Assembly: GCA_937868765.1 (NCBI GenBank)
Contig: CALMNL010000003.1
Coordinates: 124,001 to 188,000 of the forward strand
Direction: 5' to 3'
DNA length: 64,000 nucleotides
Source of the DNA: an uncultured Desulfatitalea sp.
Lineage (GTDB): Bacteria; Desulfobacterota; Desulfobacteria; Desulfobacterales; Desulfosarcinaceae
Made by a program: the position numbers and the translations under genes. Under the pieces are notes generated by a model, which had not been told where the DNA came from, ran no database searches, and saw only the letters and a list, made by a program, of their open reading frames with translations. This document shows positions 24,711 to 34,432 of the stretch, in pieces (the first letter of the stretch is position 1; each line of letters begins with the position of its first letter).

Positions 24711-25556
24711 ATGTCTGAACAAGAAACCATGTACGATAGCTCCGCGGTCGCCGCCGCGGCCGATTTTTTGAGGGGACACTACCGCCGTCCACCGCGGGTG
24801 GCCGTGATGGCCGGCACCGGCCTGGGGGACATGGCCGGCGCCTTGGCCGCCGAGGCCGTGGTGGCCTATGGCGATATCCCAAACTTCCCGGTTTCCACGG
24901 TACCATCCCACGCCGGCCGCTGGATTTTCGGCCGCTGGGCCGGACAGCCGGTGGCGCTCCTGCAGGGGCGGCTGCACCTTTATGAAGGCTATTCGCCACA
25001 GGCCGTCACTTTCCCCATTCGGGTCCTGCAGGCCCTGGGGGTGCAGACCCTCGTGCTCACCAATGCCTCGGGCGGCCTGAACCCGGCCTTCAGCTGCGGT
25101 GACATCATGGTGCTGGCCGACCACATCAACCTCACCGGCGCCAACCCGCTCATCGGCCCCAATGAAGATGGCTGGGGGCCGCGCTTTCCGGACATGACGG
25201 CAGCGTATCATCCCACCCTGCGGGCCTCGGCCCAGGCCGAAGCCGGGAGCCTGGGGATCAACTTGCAAACCGGCGTCTATGCAGGGCTCAAAGGACCGAG
25301 CCTGGAGACCCCGGCCGAGATGCGCTTCCTGCGCACCATCGGCGCCGATGCCGTGGGCTTTTCCACGGTGATGGAGACCATCGCGGCCGTACATGGCGGC
25401 ATGCAGATTCTGGCCTTTGCCACCATTACCAACATGTGCACCCCCGACGCGGCCCAGCCGGCCGATGTCGATGCCATCATCGCCGTGGCCCAATCCGCTG
25501 CCCCGCGCCTGGCGGCCCTCATCGGTGGTGTGCTTCAGCGGATGGCGAATCGGTAG
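24711..25556 (+). CDS. Trimeric-type purine nucleoside phosphorylase, probably methylthioinosine phosphorylase
   Basis: 281 residues, PNP/MTAP family. Seen: VAVMAGTGLGDMAGAL, VPSHAGRWIFGRWAG, GRLHLYEGYSP (phosphate loop), LVLTNASGGLNPAF, GPSLETPAEM and VGFSTVMETIAAVHGG. The base-recognition residue in ATITNM (residue 241) is Asn, as in 6-oxopurine PNPs, where adenine-specific MTAPs have Asp. By eye the position of the 5-prime-OH-binding His of mammalian PNP aligns with Val253 (PADVDA), as a methylthio-nucleoside enzyme would prefer. With two MTA deaminases and MtnA downstream, methylthioinosine phosphorolysis is the best guess. GGAGA lies upstream of the ATG; an in-frame GTG 15 bases earlier is rejected because its spacing is poor. 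Confidence 0.8.
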   Translation: MSEQETMYDSSAVAAAADFLRGHYRRPPRVAVMAGTGLGDMAGALAAEAVVAYGDIPNFPVSTVPSHAGRWIFGRWAGQPVALLQGRLHLYEGYSPQAVTFPIRVLQALGVQTLVLTNASGGLNPAFSCGDIMVLADHINLTGANPLIGPNEDGWGPRFPDMTAAYHPTLRASAQAEAGSLGINLQTGVYAGLKGPSLETPAEMRFLRTIGADAVGFSTVMETIAAVHGGMQILAFATITNMCTPDAAQPADVDAIIAVAQSAAPRLAALIGGVLQRMANR

Positions 25557-25649
25557 GTCGGAAAAGCGAGGTTGCGCGCAATAAAGCGGGCGACCACTGC
25601 GGTTTGCAAGCGCACAAAGCGGGGGCCTCGGCCCAGGGAGGATGACACC

Positions 25650-26030
25650 ATGGAAGAAAATGATCGTTACCAGAAAGGCTGGGAAAAACTCAAAGAGATC
25701 GATGGCGAAGCCGGTGAACGGGTCATCGAAAGCCTCAAGGACATCGCACCGGATTTCGCACGACTCCTGATCGAATTTCCTTTCGGAGACATCTATTCAA
25801 GGCCGGGGTTGGACTTGAAATCCAGGGAAATCGCCGTCATTGCGGCCCTGACCGCCCTGGGGAATGCAGCCCCTCAATTGAAAGTGCATTTGAATGCCGC
25901 CTTGAACGTCGGCTGCACCGAACGCGAAATCGTGGAGGTGATCATGCAAATGGCGGTTTATGCCGGTTTTCCGGCAGCCTTGAATGGGCTCTTCGCGGCC
26001 AAGGAGGTGTTCGCCCAGCGTGAAAAATAA
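25650..26030 (+). CDS. Carboxymuconolactone decarboxylase/AhpD-like protein
   Basis: 126 residues. CMD-family fold: [40 protein letters not shown] and [20 protein letters not shown]. It lacks the CxxC of AhpD peroxidoreductases (only one Cys, in NVGCTE), so it resembles the gamma-carboxymuconolactone decarboxylase-like branch whose functions are mostly unknown. GGAGG lies 8 bases before the ATG. It is the second gene of the salvage island, 93 bases after the phosphorylase. A role in methylthio or purine metabolism is not established. Confidence 0.83.
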   Translation: MEENDRYQKGWEKLKEIDGEAGERVIESLKDIAPDFARLLIEFPFGDIYSRPGLDLKSREIAVIAALTALGNAAPQLKVHLNAALNVGCTEREIVEVIMQMAVYAGFPAALNGLFAAKEVFAQREK

Positions 26031-26118
26031 CTTCCTGTTGGAGCGATCGCGATGGGTCGCTGAGTCCTGAGGCGGAAGGGCCCTTCTTGTCCGTGTTATT
26101 TTCCATGGAGCGTTTGCC

Positions 26119-26472
26119 ATGTTTTGCCCTCAGTGCCGATCTGAGTTTATCGAAGGCATCTTCAGGTGCCCTGAGTGCCGTGTCCAGCTGGTGAAAAGAC
26201 TGCCGGAGGTTTCCAGGCCCGCATTTGTGGATTACAAAGAAGTGCTTTCGACTTTCAATCCGGCGGATATCGCCTTTCTGAAATCCTTGCTCGACAGCGA
26301 GGGCATCCAGTATTTCTTCAAAGGCGAGCAGTTCATGTACATCCGGCCCTTTGCCGACCCGGCGAGATTGATGATCCGAGTGGATCAAGCGCAAGAGGCG
26401 ATGGAATTGATTAAAGACGTCAAGCTATCCTTCACAGGGATAAATCCCGACGATAAGCGCAAGGATGAATAG
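26119..26472 (+). CDS. Zinc-ribbon DUF2007-like signal-type protein
   Basis: 117 residues. An N-terminal zinc ribbon (MFCPQCRSEFIEGIFRCPEC) is followed by a DUF2007-like domain (EVLSTFNPADIAFLKSLLDS, EGIQYFFKGEQF, ARLMIRVDQAQEAMELI). DUF2007 is described as a putative signal-transducing fold of the GlnB-like ferredoxin-type shape; function unknown. No membrane segment. It lies between the CMD-like and deaminase genes, 88 and 107 bases from them, in the same direction. Confidence 0.75.
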   Translation: MFCPQCRSEFIEGIFRCPECRVQLVKRLPEVSRPAFVDYKEVLSTFNPADIAFLKSLLDSEGIQYFFKGEQFMYIRPFADPARLMIRVDQAQEAMELIKDVKLSFTGINPDDKRKDE

Positions 26473-26579
26473 AGAACCGGACCGGGTGAGTCCATCACGT
26501 GCTGATCCTTGCCGACCATCATCTGCAATCTACAAGTACGGGGCCATGTGGTAGCCATTGCAAAGTATCTGGAGAACTC

Positions 26580-27923
26580 ATGTACAAGACATCCCACCCT
26601 TCATCTGCTCCGGAAGAAACGCAGATAGATCTGCTGATTCGCAACGGCACGGTGTTGACCCTGGACACCGCCGGCCGCCGCATCACAGACGGCGCCGTGG
26701 CCGTTACGGGCGAACGGATCGCGGCCGTGGGCACCGCCGCCGATTTCAACGGCTGGCAAGCGGCCCGAACCCTGGACGCCCGGGGCGGACTGATCCTGCC
26801 GGGCCTGATCAATACCCACACCCATGCAGCCATGGCCTTGTTCCGAGGGTTGGCCGACGACCTGCCCTTGATGACCTGGCTCAACGATCACATCTTCCCG
26901 GCCGAAGCCAAGCTGACACCGGAGATGGTACGTGTGGGCACGCGCCTGGCCTGCGCCGAGTTGATCCGTTCGGGCACCACCTGCTTCTGCGATATGTACC
27001 TGTTCGAAGGGGCCGTGGCCGAGGCCGCCAAGCAATGCGGCATGCGCGCCGTTGTGGGGGAAGTCTTCTTCGATTTTCCCTCGCCCAACTATGGCCCCAT
27101 CGACCAGGGCTACGCCTATGCGCAGGATTTGATGGAACAGTGGCGCAATGACCCGTTGATCCGCATCGCCATCGAACCGCATTCGCCCTACCTCTGCGCG
27201 CCGGAGGTGTTGACCCGTTCCGCGCGCCTGGCTGAAGATCATGGCGCCCTGCTGGTGATCCACCTTTCGGAGACCCGGGCCGAGGTGGCCCAGATCAAAG
27301 AGAAGTACAACCGTACCCCCACCGCTCACCTGGCCGATCTGGGCCTTCTGTCGCCGCGTCTGGTGGCCTGCCACGCGGTGGTGCTCACCGCAGAAGACAT
27401 TGACCTGCTGGCCCGCCATGGCGTGAAGGTCTCTCACAACCCCGAAAGCAACATGAAGCTGGCTTCTGGGGTGGCGCCCATTCCGGACCTTTTGGCGGCC
27501 GGGGTCTGTGTGGGGGTGGGCACCGATGGCTGCGCCAGCAATAACAACCTGGATCTCTTCACCGAGATGGATACCGCCGCCAAGCTGCACAAGGTGCATC
27601 GCCTGGACCCCACGGTGATGGACGCGGCCACGGTTTTGGCCATGGCCACGGGCAACGCGGCCCGGGTATTGGGATTGGAGCGGGAGATCGGCAGTCTACA
27701 AGCCGGCAAGCGCGCCGATGTGATTGTGGTGGACACCAACCAGCCCCACCTGACCCCGATGTACGATCCGGTCTCCCATCTGGTCTACGCGGCCCGGGGC
27801 GGCGATGTGCTGCATTCTGTGATCAACGGCCGGGTGGTGATGGAAGATCGGCGGCTGCTGACCCTGGACGAGGCCCGGGTGCTGGCCGATGCCCGTCAGG
27901 CGGCGGCCCTCATTCGTTCGTGA
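26580..27923 (+). CDS. mtaD: 5-methylthioadenosine/S-adenosylhomocysteine deaminase, copy 1
   Basis: 447 residues, amidohydrolase superfamily. MtaD deaminates MTA (and SAH or adenosine) to the inosine form. Metal and catalytic motifs: INTHTHAAMALFRGLADDLP, LLVIHLSETRAE, LVACHAVVLTAED and GTDGCASNNNLDLFTEM. The start at 26580 has GGAGA 5 bases ahead; the N-terminal DLLIRNGTVLTLD begins there. Followed 22 bases later by a paralogue of the same family. With the PNP-type gene upstream, the product methylthioinosine would be the phosphorylase substrate. Confidence 0.92.
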   Translation: MYKTSHPSSAPEETQIDLLIRNGTVLTLDTAGRRITDGAVAVTGERIAAVGTAADFNGWQAARTLDARGGLILPGLINTHTHAAMALFRGLADDLPLMTWLNDHIFPAEAKLTPEMVRVGTRLACAELIRSGTTCFCDMYLFEGAVAEAAKQCGMRAVVGEVFFDFPSPNYGPIDQGYAYAQDLMEQWRNDPLIRIAIEPHSPYLCAPEVLTRSARLAEDHGALLVIHLSETRAEVAQIKEKYNRTPTAHLADLGLLSPRLVACHAVVLTAEDIDLLARHGVKVSHNPESNMKLASGVAPIPDLLAAGVCVGVGTDGCASNNNLDLFTEMDTAAKLHKVHRLDPTVMDAATVLAMATGNAARVLGLEREIGSLQAGKRADVIVVDTNQPHLTPMYDPVSHLVYAARGGDVLHSVINGRVVMEDRRLLTLDEARVLADARQAAALIRS

Positions 27924-27945
27924 AAAATTTGTTTGAGAATCGACC

Positions 27946-29262
27946 ATGCTGGATACCCTGATCCATAACGCCACGGTGGTGACCGTGGATGATGCTTTCA
28001 CCATTCTGGCCAATGGCGCGGTGGGGGTGCGTCAAGGGGTCATCGAGATGGTGGCCGGCCCGCCCGCCGGGCAAGCGTTGCCGCCGGCCCGGGAGATTAT
28101 CGACGCCGGTGGGGACATTGTCATGCCCGGTCTGGTCAACGCCCACACCCATCTGCCCATGACGCTCTTCCGGGGTCTGGCCGACGACCTGCCCCTGATG
28201 AGCTGGCTTCATGATCACATCTTCCCGGTCGAGGCGCGTTTCGTCACCCCCGAGACGGTGGGGGCCGGCGCCCGCCTGGCCTGCGCCGAAATGTTGCTGG
28301 GGGGCACGACCACCTGCTGCGACGGTTACTTCCTCGTGGCCGATTTCGCCGAGACGGTGCTGCGCACCGGCATGCGCGCCGTACTGGGGCAGGGGGTGAT
28401 CGATTTCCCTGCGCCCGGGGTGCCCGATCCCACTCGGAACGTGATCATGGCCCGGGCCTACGTCGAGGCATGGCAGGGCCGGAGTCGGCTGCTCAAGCCT
28501 TCGATCTTCTGTCACTCGCCCTACACCTGCTCGGATGCTACCCTCACCGCCGCCAAGCAGGCGGCCGACGATCTCGGCGTGCGTTTTCAGATTCATGCGG
28601 CCGAAACCCGCGCGGAGCGCGAACAGATGGAGCGGCGCCATGGGTGCGGCCCCATCGAACACCTGGACCGTCTGGGGCTTCTCAATGCCGACACGCTGCT
28701 GGTGCATGCCGTGTGGGTGGATGCGGCCGATATCGAGCGCATCGCCCGCAGCGGGGCATGCATCGCCCACTGCCCGGAGAGCAACATGAAGCTGGCTTCG
28801 GGAGTGGCGCCGCTGCCCGATTTCCTGGCGGCCGGCATCACCGTGGGGCTGGGCACCGACGGTTGCGCCAGCAACAACGACCTGGACCTGTGGGGCGAGA
28901 TGGACATGGCCGCCAAGCTGCACAAGGTCCAGCGCCTGGACCCCACGGCGGTCAAGGCGGAGCAGGTGGTGCGGATGGCCACCCGTCAAGGCGCCGAAGC
29001 CATCGGGCTGGGGCGTCTCGTCGGTTCCCTGGAGCCGGGCAAGCGCGCTGACCTGATCGTGCTCGACACCCGGCAGCCCCGTTGGACCCCCCTTTATCAT
29101 CCGGCCTCCCACCTGGTCTACGTGGCCCGGGCCGGCGACGTGCGCCACGTGATGATCGACGGTCGCTGGGTGGTGCGGGAGCGGCGGCCGGAGACGCTGG
29201 ATCTGGATGAAGCCTTGAGCCAGGTCAGGGCCCTGGCTTTGAAAATCGGGGCGGTGGGCTAG
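27946..29262 (+). CDS. mtaD: 5-methylthioadenosine/S-adenosylhomocysteine deaminase, copy 2
   Basis: 438 residues, paralogue of the preceding gene with the same motifs: VNAHTHLPMTLFRGLADDLP, FQIHAAETRAE, LLVHAVWVDAAD and GTDGCASNNDLDLWGEMD. Differences: the metal-ligand segment IHLSE of copy 1 reads IHAAE here, and the copies diverge in the substrate-facing regions (FEGAVAEAA versus FLVADFAE). It may therefore prefer another substrate (SAH, adenosine or a guanine-like ring). Both copies are full length and look functional. Gene order and direction suggest one operon with copy 1. Confidence 0.92.
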   Translation: MLDTLIHNATVVTVDDAFTILANGAVGVRQGVIEMVAGPPAGQALPPAREIIDAGGDIVMPGLVNAHTHLPMTLFRGLADDLPLMSWLHDHIFPVEARFVTPETVGAGARLACAEMLLGGTTTCCDGYFLVADFAETVLRTGMRAVLGQGVIDFPAPGVPDPTRNVIMARAYVEAWQGRSRLLKPSIFCHSPYTCSDATLTAAKQAADDLGVRFQIHAAETRAEREQMERRHGCGPIEHLDRLGLLNADTLLVHAVWVDAADIERIARSGACIAHCPESNMKLASGVAPLPDFLAAGITVGLGTDGCASNNDLDLWGEMDMAAKLHKVQRLDPTAVKAEQVVRMATRQGAEAIGLGRLVGSLEPGKRADLIVLDTRQPRWTPLYHPASHLVYVARAGDVRHVMIDGRWVVRERRPETLDLDEALSQVRALALKIGAVG

Positions 29263-29377
29263 ACGGTTACCGGCGGCACCGTTTCGATGGTCGCGACGTT
29301 ATCGATGGCTGCAAAGATGGGCTTGCTTTCAATATTGGGGATGTCTATTTCTCCGCTTTGGTATAAAAGGTTCGTTT

Positions 29378-31108
29378 ATGCGCCAGACTTTCATGGAAAA
29401 CCTGATCGAAGCCGCCCGGGGCGACCGGCCCGTGGATCTGCTGCTGCGCAATGTCCGCCTGGTGAATGTGTTCCTGGGGGCCTTGATGGAAACGGATATC
29501 GCGGTCCATCAGGGATGCATCGTCGGTTTCGGCGCTCATGAAGCGCAAAAGACGGTGGACCTGGGCGGCCGTTATGTGGCGCCCGGCTTCATCGACGCCC
29601 ACGTGCACATCGAAAGCGCCCTGGTGGGACCGGCCGAATTCGCCCGGGCCGTGCTGCCCCGGGGTACCATAGCGGTGGTGGCCGACCCCCATGAAATCGC
29701 CAACGTACTGGGCGCCGCCGGCATCGACTACATGCTGGCTGCCAGCGACGGCCTGCCGGTGCATTTTTACTTCACGCTGCCGTCGTGCGTGCCGGCCACC
29801 CACATGGAGAGCGCGGGGGCACGCCTGACGGAAGCGTTGCTGCGCCCCTATCTGGGCCACCCGCGCATCGTGGGCTTGGCCGAGATGATGAACTTCCCGG
29901 GGGTGATCCACGCCGATGCCGAAGTGCTCGCCAAAATCGCGGCCGCCCGCGCCGCGGGCAAGCCGGTGGACGGCCATGCCCCGGGTCTGGGCGGCCAGAC
30001 GCTGCACGCCTATCTTTCGGCGGGCATCGGCAGCGACCACGAGTGCACCACCACCGGGGAGGCCCAGGAGAAACTGGCCGCTGGCATGCGCATCATGGTG
30101 CGCGAAGGCACCGGCGCCCGCAACCTGGACGATCTGCTGCCCATCATCAATGCCCGCACCGCCCGGCGCATGATGTGGTGCACCGACGACCGCCATGCCC
30201 ACGACCTGATGGCCGAGGGACACATCGACCAGATGGTGCGCCGGGCTGTGCGCGGCGGCGTGGACCCGATTACGGCCATCCAGATGGCCACCTTGAACCC
30301 GGCCGAATACTTCCAGTTGCCTGACATCGGCGCGGTGGCCCCCGGCCGCCGCGCCGACCTGGTGGTGCTGGACGATCTCGACGACCTGGTGGTACGCCAG
30401 GTCTACAGCGCCGGGCGCCTGGTGGCTGAAGAGGGCTGCCTGGTGGAGAGCGGCCCCGCGCTGCCGCCGCCGGCCGCGCCCGGGGCCATGCGGGTGCCCC
30501 TGGCCCAGATCGATTTCAGGCTGGCGGCCTGCGGCCGGCGGGTGCGGGTGATCGAAACCGTCCCCCGGCAGATTGTCACCCATGGGAGGGTGTACGACGC
30601 ACGCATCGTGGACGGCCGGGCCGAAGCCGATCCCAGTCGCGACCTGCTCAAGATCGCCGTGGTGGAGCGCTACAGCGGTACCGGCCGCACCGGTATTGGC
30701 TTCATCCGCGGCTTCGGGTTGACCCGGGGCGCCCTGGCGGCCACCGTGGCCCACGACTCCCACAACATCGTGGTGGTGGGTGCCGCGGATGGCGATATGC
30801 ACCGGGCCGTGGCCGCCCTGGTGGAGATGGGCGGCGGTCTGGTGGTGGTGGAGGAGGGCCGGGTGAGGGCGCAACTGCCGCTGCCCATCGCCGGCCTGAT
30901 GTCCGACCGGTCCATGACCACCGTCTGCGCCGGATTGGATCATTTGCTGGCCGCGGCCCGGCGCCTGGGATCGACGCTGGACGACCCCTTCATGACCCTG
31001 AGCTTCATGGCCCTGCCGGTGATACCGGCCCTGAAGCTGACGGACATGGGGCTGGTGGATGTGGCGCAGTTCAAGATTGTCCCCCTGTTCGTGGACGAAG
31101 AATCCTGA
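29378..31108 (+). CDS. adeC: Adenine deaminase AdeC
   Basis: 576 residues, full AdeC length. It converts adenine to hypoxanthine and ammonia. Motifs: PGFIDAHVHIESALVGP (metal site), VVADPHEIANVLGAAG, PGVIHADAEVLAKI, GHAPGLGG, SDHECTTTGEA (metal Asp/His), MMWCTDDRHAHDL and the C-terminal HDSHNIVVVGAADGDM. The start at 29378 has AAGG ahead; a second ATG five codons in is possible. It lies 115 bases after the second MTA deaminase and 11 bases before mtnA. With the PNP-type gene and MtaD, it would gather adenine and MTA purines as hypoxanthine. Confidence 0.95.
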   Translation: MRQTFMENLIEAARGDRPVDLLLRNVRLVNVFLGALMETDIAVHQGCIVGFGAHEAQKTVDLGGRYVAPGFIDAHVHIESALVGPAEFARAVLPRGTIAVVADPHEIANVLGAAGIDYMLAASDGLPVHFYFTLPSCVPATHMESAGARLTEALLRPYLGHPRIVGLAEMMNFPGVIHADAEVLAKIAAARAAGKPVDGHAPGLGGQTLHAYLSAGIGSDHECTTTGEAQEKLAAGMRIMVREGTGARNLDDLLPIINARTARRMMWCTDDRHAHDLMAEGHIDQMVRRAVRGGVDPITAIQMATLNPAEYFQLPDIGAVAPGRRADLVVLDDLDDLVVRQVYSAGRLVAEEGCLVESGPALPPPAAPGAMRVPLAQIDFRLAACGRRVRVIETVPRQIVTHGRVYDARIVDGRAEADPSRDLLKIAVVERYSGTGRTGIGFIRGFGLTRGALAATVAHDSHNIVVVGAADGDMHRAVAALVEMGGGLVVVEEGRVRAQLPLPIAGLMSDRSMTTVCAGLDHLLAAARRLGSTLDDPFMTLSFMALPVIPALKLTDMGLVDVAQFKIVPLFVDEES

Positions 31109-31119
31109 AAGGTTCCGAT

Positions 31120-32211
<1,092 letters not shown>

Positions 32212-32242
32212 TAAACCGAGAGCGGAAGGTCGAAGGAAAAGA

Positions 32243-32722
32243 ATGACGGTGGAACAACTCACGGAACTCGAAAAACAGGTGATCTCGGCCGTTCAGGGCG
32301 ACATGCCGGTGACGGCCCGGCCCTATGAAGAGATCGCGAACCAGTTGGCGATATCGGAAGAAAGGCTGCTGACGATCCTGGAAGACCTGGTGGCGCGGGG
32401 TATCATCCGCCGCTTCGGCGCCACCTTGCGCCACCAGAAATCGGGGTACCAATCCAATGTCATGGTGGCCTGGCAGGTGGACGAGGCGCGCATCGAAGCC
32501 GTGGGCAAGATCATGGCTTCGTTCCGGGCCGTTTCCCACTGCTACCGCCGCGACCCCACCGCCCGATGGCCCTACAACCTCTACACCATGGTCCACGGTA
32601 AAGACGAGGCCGGCTGCCGGGCGACGGCCGCAAAGATGGCCGCCAAGGCGGAAGTAAAGGACTACGCACTGCTCTTCAGCCGCCGCGAACTCAAGAAGAC
32701 TTCCATGCAGTACTTTAAATAG
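32243..32722 (+). CDS. ahbB: Siroheme decarboxylase-type AhbB/NirD-like Lrp-fold protein
   Basis: 159 residues. N-terminal winged helix of Lrp/AsnC type (LTELEKQVISAVQGDMPVTA), RRFGATLRHQKSGYQSNVMV and VSHCYRRDPTARWPYNLYTM, the hallmark of NirD/AhbB siroheme decarboxylase subunits rather than of plain regulators. In sulfate reducers AhbA and AhbB decarboxylate siroheme on the way to heme. Only this one subunit appears here; no AhbA, AhbC or AhbD sits beside it. It lies 32 bases after mtnA. A role as a true Lrp-type regulator is less likely given the YRR/WPYNLY motif. Confidence 0.78.
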   Translation: MTVEQLTELEKQVISAVQGDMPVTARPYEEIANQLAISEERLLTILEDLVARGIIRRFGATLRHQKSGYQSNVMVAWQVDEARIEAVGKIMASFRAVSHCYRRDPTARWPYNLYTMVHGKDEAGCRATAAKMAAKAEVKDYALLFSRRELKKTSMQYFK

Positions 32723-32723
32723 A

Positions 32724-34076
32724 ATGCGTTTTGAAGCCCGCGACAGCCATGTGCCCCATATTCTCCTCGTCAATCCCTGGATTCACGACTTCGCGGCTTA
32801 TGATGTCTGGGCCAAACCCTACGGCCTGTTGAGCCTGACCGCGCAGTTGCGCGCCTGGGGCCTGCGCGTCTCTTACATCGACTGCCTGGACCGCTTCCAT
32901 CCCCGGATGCCGCCGGCCGACCCCGCGGCGCGCCACGGCCGGGGCCCCTATCTGAAGACCCGGATTCCCAATCCCAAAGGCCTGGAAAGTATCGCCAGAA
33001 CTTACAGCCGCTACGGCATTCAGCCCGAATGGCTGCGCGCCGACCTGGCTGCTCTCCCGGCGCCCGACCTGATCCTGGTCACCTCGCTGATGACCTACTG
33101 GTACCCGGGCGTGTTCGAGACCATCCGGGAGTTGAAGGCCGCTTTCCCAAAAGCGCCCCTGGTCTTGGGCGGCATCTACGCCCGCCTGTGCAGCGACCAT
33201 GCGCACCAGCATAGTGGTGCGGACCAGGTGGTGGTCGACCGGGGGGAAAGCCTGGCCGCGCTGGTAAAAACGCACACCGGATGGGAAGACAAGGGCGCGA
33301 CCGATATCGACGACCTGGACCGTCTACCTTATCCGGCCTTCGACCTGCAGCGCCGCATCCCGTATATCCCCCTGCTCTCGGCCCGGGGCTGTCCCTTCGA
33401 CTGCGCCTATTGCGCTTCGCGCCTGCTGGAGCCGGTCCGGCGCCGCCGTTTGCCGGAATCGGTCCTGGCCGAGATTTTATTCTGGCACGAGCGCCACGGC
33501 GTGGCCGACTTCGCCTTCTACGACGACGCCCTGCTGGTGGATGCCCGGCGCCACGCCCTGCCGCTGCTCGAAGAAATTGTCCGGAGCGGACGAAAACTTT
33601 ACTTCCACACCCCCAACGCCCTGCACATCCGGGAGATCACCGCCGAAGCGGCGGAGCTGATGTTCCGGGCCGGGTTCCACACACTGCGCCTGGGATTGGA
33701 GACCACGGCCTTCGAGGCACGCGAGGAATTGGATCACAAAGTGACCGAAGAGGAGTTCCGTCAAGCAGTGGGCTATCTGCGAGCCGCCGGATTCAGCGCC
33801 GACCAGGTGGGTGCCTATCTTTTGGTAGGGTTGCCCGGCCAATCCGTCGCAGCGGTCGAACACTCCATCCGGGTGGTCCAGACGGCCGGCATCGCCCCCA
33901 TTTTGGCCCACTACACCCCCATCCCCGGTACGCGCCTTTGGCCCGCCGCCGTGGCCGCCTCGCGCTACGATCTCGCCGCCGACCCGGTTTTCACCAACAA
34001 CGCCATCTTCCCGTGCAGCCGGGAGGATTTCTCCTGGCCGGCATTGTCGCGCTTAAAGCATATGGCTCGGATATAA
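32724..34076 (+). CDS. B12-binding-like radical SAM protein
   Basis: 450 residues. N-terminal B12-binding-like region (ILLVNPWIHDFAAYDVWAKP) without a clear DxHxxG cobalamin motif, then the radical SAM cluster LSARGCPFDCAYC (CxxxCxxC), LRLGLETTAFEAR and VGAYLLVGLPGQS. It starts 1 base after the AhbB-like stop, so it is coupled to it. Radical SAM proteins with this layout modify varied substrates; I cannot name one. Its place next to AhbB and MtnA may mean tetrapyrrole or methylthio chemistry, but this is only context. The last part shows no extra Fe-S cluster motif. Confidence 0.82.
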   Translation: MRFEARDSHVPHILLVNPWIHDFAAYDVWAKPYGLLSLTAQLRAWGLRVSYIDCLDRFHPRMPPADPAARHGRGPYLKTRIPNPKGLESIARTYSRYGIQPEWLRADLAALPAPDLILVTSLMTYWYPGVFETIRELKAAFPKAPLVLGGIYARLCSDHAHQHSGADQVVVDRGESLAALVKTHTGWEDKGATDIDDLDRLPYPAFDLQRRIPYIPLLSARGCPFDCAYCASRLLEPVRRRRLPESVLAEILFWHERHGVADFAFYDDALLVDARRHALPLLEEIVRSGRKLYFHTPNALHIREITAEAAELMFRAGFHTLRLGLETTAFEAREELDHKVTEEEFRQAVGYLRAAGFSADQVGAYLLVGLPGQSVAAVEHSIRVVQTAGIAPILAHYTPIPGTRLWPAAVAASRYDLAADPVFTNNAIFPCSREDFSWPALSRLKHMARI

Positions 34077-34189
34077 CGCAATCGGGTATGAACCCTGATC
34101 ACCGAGTAGTGCCAGTCATCATGATAGGAAGAATTTTAGTCAATCCATCCAAGGTGCTCGAAGATGAAGATAATTCCTCGGTAAATGGC

Positions 34190-34387
34190 TTAGGCGCTTT
34201 GAATGTGCTTTACTCGGCCAACCTTGCCATCCTCCAAACGTACCTTGATCTCATGGGGGTGGTGGGGCGAACGGGTCAATATGTCTCGAACCACGCCCCG
34301 GGTCAGGCGTCCCGAGCGCTGGTCCTGCTTGAGCACGATGTCGACGGTCAGGCCCGGGCGGATATCGCTGCGGTCATTGGCACCCAT
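34190..34387 (-). CDS. ywbE: YwbE-like protein (DUF2196)
   Basis: 65 residues, normal family length. MGANDRSDIRPGLTVDIVLK, DQRSGRLTRGVVRDIL and SPHHPHEIKVRLEDGKVGRV are the family pattern; it resembles a KOW/SH3-like small fold. Function unknown. Start at 34387 (ATG) with AAAGGA 5 bases ahead, leaving a longer upstream frame unused. It lies 45 bases beyond the next gene's stop on the same strand. Confidence 0.87.
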   Translation of the reverse strand: MGANDRSDIRPGLTVDIVLKQDQRSGRLTRGVVRDILTRSPHHPHEIKVRLEDGKVGRVKHIQSA

Positions 34388-34432
34388 TGAATCCTTTGTT
34401 CCCTTTTGAACGGCGCCGGGCTCGAGCACGGC

